Of a DNA stretch of 14,248 nt, positions 8,286 to 14,248 are shown piece by piece. The notes beneath the pieces are model-generated. The model was not told the DNA's origin. It did no database searches and saw only the letters and a program-made list of their open reading frames with translations. A program made the position numbers and the translations under genes. The DNA is taken from assembly GCA_003024985.2 (NCBI GenBank), contig PXIH01S0008865.1. One strand, given 5' to 3'. Origin of the DNA: Euperipatoides rowelli. Taxonomy: Eukaryota > Onychophora > Udeonychophora > Euonychophora > Peripatopsidae. How positions within the stretch are numbered: position 1 is the first letter of the stretch; every line of letters begins with the position of its first letter.

Positions 8286-8753
8286 GTATTGATATTAAAC
8301 TTTTAATTACCCAAATATTTATAAAAGCAGGTATCAACTTATACCCAGGTCCTCTTCAAAATTCACCTAATAAAATGGCTAACCTAATACAGAACCACCA
8401 ATTCTTAAGTGGGACTTTTCCTAAAATGTTAAAAACCTGTCTTTTCTTCAACTGATTTGCCAATTATAATACTGATGATAGAAACCAAATTTGACCACTT
8501 GAATGTCAAAATGAGCAATAGGTTTGCAGTTATTAAATACAAGAATTGCCAATTTTAAAATTTTAATTGTGGACAATTTGACTAAAATTGAAGAAAATGC
8601 TAAAAAAAAATTGAAACACTTGCCTAATCATATGGAATCAATATGAAAACAGGTTAATATTGACAAAACTTAGCATTCAAATTGCTAGCTTAAGTGAAAC
8701 TAAATTTATTAAGATAAATTTAATAAATAATAAAATTATGATTAAAAATTTTT
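8286..8753 (+). repeat. Tandem repeat copy 1, LINE-like 5' coding fragment
   Basis: This 468-bp unit aligns with 8754-9120 and then 12450-12497, with only scattered differences (over 90% identical by eye). The plus strand carries the same translated features as copy 2, including GINLYPGP at 8330-8353. One extra A in the run at about 8431-8435, relative to copy 2, breaks the frame before the ETK motif. It contains an intact TTAA (8655-8658) at the position where copy 2 has a MITE, so it serves as the empty-site reference. Its 5' end is cut by the N at 8285. Confidence 0.85.
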
Positions 8754-9120
8754 GGTATTGATATTTAACTTTTAATTACCCAATTATTGATAAAACCAGG
8801 TATCAACTTATACCCAGGTCCTCTTCAGAAATCACCTAATAAACTGGCTAACGCAATGCAAAACCTCCAATTCTTAATTGGGACTCTTCCTAAAATGTTA
8901 AAACCTGTCTTTTCATCAACTGATTTACCAATTATAATACTGATGATAGAAACCAAATTTGACCACTTGAATGTCAAAATGGGCAATAGGTTTGCAGTTA
9001 TTAAATACAAGAATTGCCAATTTTAAAATTTTAATTGTGGACAATTTGACTAAAATTGAAGAAAATGCTAAAAATATTTGAAACACTTCCCTAATCATAT
9101 GGAATCAATATGAAAATATG
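8754..9120 (+). repeat. Tandem repeat copy 2, LINE-like 5' coding fragment with 2A-like stretch
   Basis: Head-to-tail copy of 8286-8753. A plus-strand frame is open from 8769 to the stop at 9024-9026 (85 codons). It begins LLITQLLIKPGINLYPGP, a leucine-rich lead plus a diverged form of the 2A consensus D(V/I)ExNPGP: I, L and the final PGP fit, but D, E and N are changed. Next comes a stretch like the start of an APE-type LINE endonuclease, ending PIIILMIETKFD (E at 8949-8951), compared with the family's DIIxLxETxxD catalytic-Glu motif. 2A-like N-termini precede the endonuclease in some CR1-like LINEs of marine invertebrates (established knowledge). No initiating ATG is present and the frame then closes. 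The LINE identity is an inference from weak motifs; the tandem repeat itself is directly seen. Copy 2 continues at 12450 beyond the inserted MITE. Confidence 0.5.
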
Positions 9121-9124
9121 TTAA

Positions 9125-9342
9125 CCCTTTCCACTCCACTGACGGGAATACGAAGACATTTTTTAATTTCATTGATTGCATTCTTTTAAATCCACTGATT
9201 TTAATTTGTTTTTTTTTAAAAATCATTTGGTGTGACTAAAAACAAATATATATTTTAGTCCCTTTGAACATAAATTTTACTAATTTGAAGCATTTTTTGA
9301 GGCTAATAATGATTGTTAAATTGATGAATTGTAAATAAAAAA
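9125..9342. mobile_element. piggyBac-like MITE, left part (truncated by contig end)
   Basis: It starts right after TTAA (9121-9124) with CCCTTTCCACTCCACTGACG and runs to the contig end. Its left 40 bp (9125-9164) match the reverse complement of 12410-12449 with four mismatches, so the other terminus lies at 12449. Joined through the shared 77 bp, the element is 252 bp long, with no coding capacity. TTAA target and CCCTTT ends are piggyBac-superfamily hallmarks. The insertion interrupts tandem copy 2, and copy 1 shows the uninterrupted TTAA. Confidence 0.85.
9266..9342 (+). repeat. 77-bp exact direct repeat, copy 1 (contig end)
   Basis: Identical to 12339-12415. This copy ends at the N at 9343 and the other begins just after the N at 12338. 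Both copies are the interior of one MITE, which points to an overlap between two adjacent contigs. Confidence 0.95.
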
Positions 9343-9343
9343 N
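9343..9343. other. Single-N assembly gap (inside a MITE)
   Basis: The MITE that starts at 9125 is cut here and resumes at 12339; the contig placed after this N does not continue it. Confidence 0.97.
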
Positions 9344-9398
9344 TTTAAATGTTAATGTTTATAAAATTGAGCGTTTTTTCTCATTTCTATTATCAGTG

Positions 9399-9498
9399 CC
9401 AGGCTATGGCCTATTTACAAATGCTACGACAATTATGATTTGGGTTTTTTATCTAAAAACAACATGAACAAATATGAAAAAATAGGGTCATAGCCGGG
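9399..9498. repeat. 100-bp inverted-repeat unit (possible small MITE)
   Basis: CCAGGCTATGGCCTATTT (9399-9416) pairs with 9481-9498, whose reverse complement is CCCGGCTATGACCCTATT, with two mismatches and one gap. The arms are GC-richer than the AT-rich loop. No target duplication is evident, so a transposon origin is only suggested. Confidence 0.6.
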
Positions 9499-9604
9499 AT
9501 GTTGGCCCTAATTTCATAATAGACAGCATATAAGAAATAAAATATTTAAATAAATAAAATCCAATTTTAATAATGGATTTTAATTATAATGTTAATTTAA
9601 TGCA

Positions 9605-9616
9605 CAGTATATACTG
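9605..9616. repeat. Perfect 12-bp palindrome
   Basis: CAGTATATACTG is self-complementary and lies 18 bp before another inverted repeat. No function inferred. Confidence 0.9.
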
Positions 9617-9633
9617 CACTTCCATATTCAATA

Positions 9634-9676
9634 GTATTAACACTATCACAAGATATGCTATTGGTAGTGTTAATAC
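9634..9676. repeat. 12-bp perfect inverted repeat with 19-bp loop
   Basis: GTATTAACACTA (9634-9645) and TAGTGTTAATAC (9665-9676) are exact reverse complements. No T-run, gene end or RNA fold beyond this stem supports a specific role. Confidence 0.9.
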
Positions 9677-11246
9677 AGCACATATACAAAATAATATTTA
9701 AAATATTTTTTTGTTGAGCTTTAATAATAATGTATTGTTGTTTTTCTGTTACATATTTATAGTAAGTAGTAGTTCTATGCCATATTGAAGGTGGAGCTAT
9801 TATCTTATACCGAGACAATAGATAAACTTGCCACAAAAACATGATGTAGCTCCATTTTGGCCACTTTCCTTTCATTTTGTAGGCTCTATAGACTTTAATT
9901 TTATTTATTATTTTATTTTTGGTATTTACAGTATTAAGTAAGGATGAAGTGTAGTTTCCTGTTTGTGCATTGAATCTCCTTGTTCCCCTTGCTCTTGTTG
10001 ACTTGGTGGTTTACCCTTTCCTATCTGGATCGGACTACTTGTCTATGTTATAGCTACACACTTGTATTGTAACATGTTGTGTTTTCCTTTATGTTATGTG
10101 ATCATGTCTTTATTTGTTCAATAATGTACTGGCCATTTTTTATATTTTATTTTTTATTTTATTTGCACTGGAAACAAGATGATTTTTTTCCTTCTTATTA
10201 TCGTTAAAGCTGTCGTCACCACAAAAGGATTGACCAAGACGTTGATACAAGCAGATCAATTAATCTGGATTGCATTAACTTTAATTTTTATTTTTCTTTA
10301 AATAGCCTACTCTAATCAAAGTTTAAAGTACTGTAATTGATACCTACATCCTATTTGGGCTAAGGTCTCAAATATCAAAAATTCTATGTACTGTATGTTG
10401 TATATATTGTATAATATATTTTGTTATAATAATAAACCCAATAATAATGATTCAACATTATAGTGAGCTGTAGGTAGAGTTGTCTGGATGTGTGTGAATG
10501 AAAACTAAACTGCCTTGTTTTGAAGCCTAGTTCACACTCGTAAGTTGAATAAATAAAGACAATGGAAACCAGCTTGTATAATTAAGATATTCAATACATT
10601 ATTAAATAACAAAATAAGGTTACGAAGAGTAATGGAAGAAAGCTTAACTCTTCTTTGGCAATACATACTGTAGTTTCTCTTGCCGTCCATATTGCTTTTA
10701 TTATAACACAGCATTGAAAAAAATAAGTAATGGTTATCTGGCCTACCCATTAAAAAAATGGTATGAACATAAAAAAACCATTAAGATGACAAAGATATGT
10801 GATTAGGCACAAACAATAACATAGGCAGCTTGTCATTTATGGATGCTTACCAGTGCCACTCTCATAAGGGTGTCAACATCTGGAATTAATTATGTAAACA
10901 AACAAAAAAATGTTGATACCCTCGCATTTCCCTTTTTTTTTTTTTTTTTACATTTCAGTTTGAAATTAATTCAATAGGCAATTGCCTAAAATTGTATCCC
11001 TGTTGGTACAGTAGATTATTTGTTACAAATACAAGTTATAGATTTCAATTTCTATCAAATATAGTACTATTTTACTACCGATATCACAATGGTCACTTCT
11101 TGAATTATTTCATGTTCATTATTGACTTGAGTAATTATTGCCTTCAATTAAGTTATTTAATATACTTTGATAATTAAGGACAATTATATTTTATTCACAG
11201 ATTGAATCACTGGTCTAAAGAGATTTTTTTTTTTTAATTTTTCCAG

Positions 11247-11318
11247 GATATCATCAGTCCCCTCGTCATTGGAATGGATGGCATTCTAACAGAGATAGAG
11301 ATGCATTCTATTTTCAAG
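11247..11318 (+). CDS. Candidate internal coding exon, 72 nt, product unknown
   Basis: A strong acceptor (a run of T, then TTTTTCCAG, ending 11246) precedes 72 GC-richer bases that end CAAG before GTTATT (donor at 11319). Read with both bounding introns in phase 1, it encodes YHQSPRHWNGWHSNRDRDAF and a few further residues (YFQ). This is rich in Trp, His, Arg and Asp, and unlike the poly-Lys/Asn/Ile output of random AT-rich DNA. A symmetric phase-1 exon of 24 codons is internally consistent. The composition suggests a disordered or RNA-binding-type segment, but I cannot name a family. The donor is weak (GTTATT) and no partner exons are visible. It lies on contig 9344-12337, whose placement is doubtful, so neighbours in this window may not be its true neighbours. 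Confidence 0.4.
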
Positions 11319-12337
11319 GTTATTATATTTTTTTATTCACTCCTCATACTTCCCTTTAAAAATAATTTGATCAGAACTCGAACTACGGTAATTTTATAGT
11401 GTGACGGTGAATTTGACCTTTATCTACCAAAATAGGTTAAATGCATTTTAAAAAAAAAACATAAGTTTTTTTTTTTTTTTTTTGTAGCTTAAGGAGACAT
11501 ACTACCAAGTATACATTTTTTTTATTTACAGTGTAAATAGAAATCTAAGTTTTGTATAAGTCGAAAATATTCATTAAGCCATGATTATTCATGTGAAAAA
11601 ATTATTATATGCATAAAGTATGCTAATGACAGCCATCTTGGATTTTTTATAGCATTTACTAGAATCTAAATGAAAAAAAAAAAATGAAAAGAGATACAAA
11701 CATAACACAAATGAAATTTTATCATTAAAATACCAATAAATGTATGCTGATTTCTTTTCTTTTTTAAATTGGAGCAGTTTTTATATACAGTACCAGACTT
11801 TAATGTAATAAAAGCTAAATATTGTAATTATTATTTTTTTTTTTTTTCAAAATTTAATTTTAATTTTAAATTATTTCAACATACCAACATTCTAAATATG
11901 TTTCTGTAAGAAATTACAAATTTTCTTAACGATATCTGTAACCAATTTTAAATCATTTAACTTTTGATGTGACAAGTTGGCCGAAATTCACATAATTTTC
12001 ATGATTAAAATGCTTTTTTTAAGGATTAAAGTGAACTTTAAATTTAATTTAACATTTTAAATGCATAAACATCAATCAGATAGTGCTTTTTAAAAAAATA
12101 TTGCTTAACAAAAAGAATTTGAAAAACATTTTGGTTCGGTATATGTAAACAAACAAAATAGGAAAACTCACAAAAGTCTCATGAAAACTAAGAGTGGAAA
12201 ACTAGTAAACTACCTACTTTATTGGCTTCGCCATACCTTAAACTATTAAAAAAAAGTTCAAGTTTTTCTGTCCATTTCAAATAGACAAACAACAATTTTT
12301 CCTTGTAAAGGAAAGCAGGCAATATTTTAATTTTAAG
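11319..12337. other. AT-rich non-coding stretch
   Basis: About 1 kb after the candidate exon with long T and A runs (for example near 11467-11483 and 11836-11848). No further exon with both splice sites, no repeat family and no RNA gene was recognised. Confidence 0.6.
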
Positions 12338-12338
12338 N
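12338..12338. other. Single-N assembly gap
   Basis: The right flank is MITE interior identical to 9266-9342; the contig after this N therefore belongs directly after position 9342. Confidence 0.97.
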
Positions 12339-12415
12339 GAACATAAATTTTACTAATTTGAAGCATTTTTTGAGGCTAATAATGATTGTTAAATTGATGA
12401 ATTGTAAATAAAAAA
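12339..12415 (+). repeat. 77-bp exact direct repeat, copy 2 (contig start)
   Basis: Identical to 9266-9342 and starting at an N. It is part of the MITE interior; the last six A residues belong to the right terminal inverted repeat. Confidence 0.95.
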
Positions 12416-12449
12416 TATCTTCATATTACCGTCTGTGGAGTGGAAAGGG
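12339..12449. mobile_element. piggyBac-like MITE, right part
   Basis: This carries the right terminal inverted repeat (12410-12449), ending GTGGAGTGGAAAGGG. The flanking site after it reads TATATTGAC. The empty site in tandem copy 1 reads TTAATATTGAC, so the right TTAA has lost two bases. Sequence from 12450 continues tandem copy 2 in register, showing this is the far side of the same insertion that begins at 9125. Confidence 0.85.
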
Positions 12450-12497
12450 TATATTGACAAAATTTAACACTCAAATTGCTAGCTAAAGTGAAACTGT
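12450..12497 (+). repeat. Continuation of tandem copy 2 after the MITE
   Basis: TATTGACAAAATTTAACACT onward aligns with 8659-8702 of copy 1 (TATTGACAAAACTTAGCATT onward) with a few changes, up to GTGAAACT near 12493; similarity then fades. Confidence 0.85.
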
Positions 12498-13146
12498 AAA
12501 TTATAAAGTCAAATGGGAAACTTAATATAGGTATTTTCGGATTAAAACTTACAAAATATATTTTTCTCCTTGCAAATATTCAGATATTATTTAGTGTGAA
12601 ATTTAATTTAGAAGAAAAAATATAGTATAATGTAACTAACTTGAAAGAAATTCTTCGACAAAACCATCAGATATAAATTAACTAAACTGTCAATTAAAAA
12701 TTTAATATTTTCTGTTTTAAACTGAAAGATTCTGAGATAAATATTTCTAAATATTAGACCCCTCAGACCAAGCAACACAGAAACAGATATGGCTAATCTT
12801 TTAAGATGCAAAAAGCAAAGACCTTAAACCATGATTATAAGAGAATAGGTTATTCATAGAAGACAAATCATACACTGTAGACTCAGATAACAATTGTATT
12901 ATTTCTAAGAGAATTGATTCTGTTAAACACAGCTCCTTAACATTAGAAAATAACTAGAGATGGCAATAATTTACAATGTCTCATTTTAATGATGATAAGG
13001 TTAAGAGACTTTCAATAGCAGGGGTTAAAACATTAATAAGGCATTTGAATAATACAAATAAATAAATATTATGATATTATAAGATTCAGAGAATGTTGGC
13101 ATCTTCCAACATTTAAATGAGAATAATTTATACAATCACCTGAGTA
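12498..13146. other. AT-rich stretch between repeat tail and LINE remnant
   Basis: No gene is supported. Short open runs on the plus strand (about 12855-12955 and 12980-13066) could be worn LINE coding sequence upstream of the endonuclease remnant, but no motif confirms this. The minus-strand frame at 12608-12811 has no recognisable domain. Confidence 0.5.
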
Positions 13147-14248
13147 AGCTTCGGAGTCAGAGTCGATTGCCATATATATATTAAGAATGAATAAGATCCC
13201 TGGACAATAATGTATTAGTTTATTTTATTTCTTCTCCACACACTACTAATTTAAATAATGCTTTATCTGAAATTAAATCTGATTTTTATGATTTTAGTAT
13301 TTCATTTATAGTGGTTCATTTAGGAGATTTTAATGCTAGGATATCTAAAAAGGATGACACTGATGATGAATCTTTTTCTTTGTCAGGTGGCCCTAGATCC
13401 TCCCAAGATTTGGTTTTAAATATTCAAGGCACTTTCTTCCTCATTTGATACAATCAAACAGCCTTATTACACTTAATGGAAGAACCCATGGAGATAATTC
13501 TGGCCAAATGACTTATGTGACTGCTTCAGGAGCAAGTATAATCGACCTCGCTCTTACCGCAGAGGATTTATTTATTAATCAACTGGACATTTTAGTTTTA
13601 ATGTATTCAATAGATGATTATTTTCCTATTCTGGTTTTGCTTCCTATTTCCTGGGAGATCCAATTCATATTAATTGCAAATCTAATATTTATACTTTCTC
13701 TAGATGGAATGAGAGTTCACAGCTAATTTATAATTTATATAATTGAACATAATTTTTCTGAATCAATTACAGACATACATTATTTTATGATCCTCACTTT
13801 GGAATCTTCTGCTAGAGATATTGATTTGATAAATAGAAAAGATAAAGGTGAATTTAGAGGACCTTCTAGAGATTGGTTTGATCATGGTTGCAGATTGGAT
13901 AAAAGGGAAATAAATTTGAAAATAGAGGGAACAAAAAGAAAGATAACTACTAGAGTTAATTATTTTGGACAGAAAAAACATATATATACTTATGCACAAA
14001 AAGGAAACAGGACCAAGAAAGAGGCAATATTGAATCTCTTCTAAATTCAAATCCAGTTAAACTTTTATATGGACAAATAAATTAAAATCTAATTTTATCG
14101 GTGATTTTTTTTTAAAATTTATTATTTTATTAAAAGAAAACACATAATATACATTAATAAAAATTCCTATATGATACTTTCATGTTGGAAACTAATACTA
14201 TTCAAATGAAATCGGTGATTTATTTGAAAATTTTCCATATTTGTTTTT
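13147..14248 (+). pseudogene. LINE (non-LTR retrotransposon) remnant: APE-type endonuclease and linker
   Basis: Ordered motifs of the apurinic-type endonuclease that nicks target DNA for LINE insertion can be read through several frameshifts. They are: GVRVDCHIYIKNE (about 13153-13191, like GGVxIYIKN); VYFISSP, then GDFNAR at 13323-13340 (the D/N catalytic motif); NGRTHGDNSGQMTYV from 13475; and IID at about 13538-13546. The terminal motif SDHFP has become DDYFP (13613-13627), so the catalytic His is Tyr. The inter-domain linker follows: RWNESSQLIYNLY (about 13702) and DWFDHGCRLDKREINL (13871 on), matching the WF(D)xxC+xxKR pattern before the reverse transcriptase. In-frame stops occur (13457 region, 13722, 14042) and the frame changes at least five times. 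The reverse transcriptase lies beyond the window or is lost. Family (CR1/L2-like versus others) is not settled. Confidence 0.78.
14097..14221. mobile_element. Possible 103-bp insertion in the LINE remnant with 11-bp flanking duplication
   Basis: ATCGGTGATTT occurs at 14097-14107 and again at 14211-14221. Reading from TGG at 14070 to the first copy and then continuing after the second gives an uninterrupted frame WTNKLKSNFIGDLFENFPYL. Reading through the intervening 103 bp meets stops. This is what a small retroposed or transposed insertion with a target-site duplication would leave. The insert is AT-rich with a T-run at its left end and matches nothing I recognise. A local duplication or chance repeat is the alternative. 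Confidence 0.45.

Larger units (their letters stand above)
9499..11246. other. Mostly non-coding stretch, no gene supported
   Basis: About 1.75 kb. It holds the palindromes at 9605-9616 and 9634-9676, and a less AT-rich patch at about 9950-10100 that could be a decayed repeat end but matches nothing I can name. AATAAA words occur but no gene 3' end can be tied to them. Minus-strand frames at 9597-9875 and 10532-10750 have no recognisable domains and look like chance. A splice-acceptor-like tract precedes the candidate exon at its right edge. Confidence 0.5.

Noticed and set aside
8825-9010. 61-codon minus-strand open frame
   Set aside because: Antisense shadow of the tandem-repeat frame at 8769-9026.
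9597-9875. 92-codon minus-strand open frame starting MKGKWPKWSYIMF
   Set aside because: The second half is low-complexity Lys/Asn/Ile typical of AT-rich DNA, and it covers palindromes; no domain or splice support.
10532-10750. 72-codon minus-strand open frame
   Set aside because: No recognisable domain, average composition for random AT-rich DNA, no splice or promoter context.
10992-11177. 61-codon plus-strand open frame
   Set aside because: Short, Tyr/Phe/Leu-rich and without motifs; likely chance.
12608-12811. 67-codon minus-strand open frame
   Set aside because: Hydrophobic AT-driven composition and no motif.
13763-14050. 95-codon minus-strand open frame
   Set aside because: It is the antisense shadow of the LINE linker remnant on the plus strand.
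1-14248. tRNA, rRNA, CRISPR array, prokaryotic operon or defence system
   Set aside because: No cloverleaf with A and B boxes, no rRNA-like segment, no regularly spaced direct repeats and no bacterial-type coding density were seen on either strand.

Overview
This is AT-rich (roughly 70% or more by eye) eukaryotic, almost certainly animal, DNA with no intact gene visible. It has no rRNA, tRNA, CRISPR or bacterial-type operon. The animal reading rests on decayed LINE and hAT transposon coding sequence, piggyBac-like TTAA-flanked MITEs, and exon-like pieces behind long pyrimidine tracts and AG acceptors. The species cannot be fixed; a marine invertebrate is plausible because LINEs with 2A-like N-termini are known there.

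Layout. 1-871: plain AT-rich DNA. 873-2977: a minus-strand, stop-riddled remnant of a hAT-family transposase (about 1530-2228), followed by a hairpin-forming repeat. 2979-5406: a minus-strand broken open frame of unknown identity (3287-3697) beside a cluster of CGGGCAAGT-type motifs, a probable piggyBac-like MITE (3918-4152), and a candidate promoter plus first two exons (5034-5406). 5408-5955: a GC-richer island with a poly(A) signal, possibly a solo LTR or other repeat. 5957-8284: essentially featureless AT-rich DNA with a microsatellite, a tight hairpin and a poly(A) run. 8286-9342: a head-to-tail tandem duplication that resembles the 5' coding end of a LINE, including a 2A-like stretch; the second copy is cut by a TTAA MITE. 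9344-12337: mostly non-coding, with one good candidate internal exon (11247-11318). 12339-14248: the right end of that MITE, the rest of the interrupted tandem copy, then a plus-strand LINE endonuclease and linker remnant (about 13147-14248), itself possibly interrupted by a 103-bp insertion.

The most useful result concerns the assembly. Eight single Ns divide the window into nine contigs. Twice, the last bases before one N are identical to the first bases after a later N (95 bp: 2883-2977 = 5408-5502; 77 bp: 9266-9342 = 12339-12415). In the second case, joining across the 77 bp restores one MITE with 40-bp terminal inverted repeats inserted in a TTAA site, and the host sequence resumes in register with an uninterrupted copy of that site at 8655-8658. 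Contigs 2979-5406 and 9344-12337 therefore look wrongly placed, or are extra sequence put between contigs that really abut.

No genes here can be shown to work together. The coding content is a graveyard of LINE, hAT and MITE insertions plus a few exon-like fragments that may belong to genes extending outside the window.
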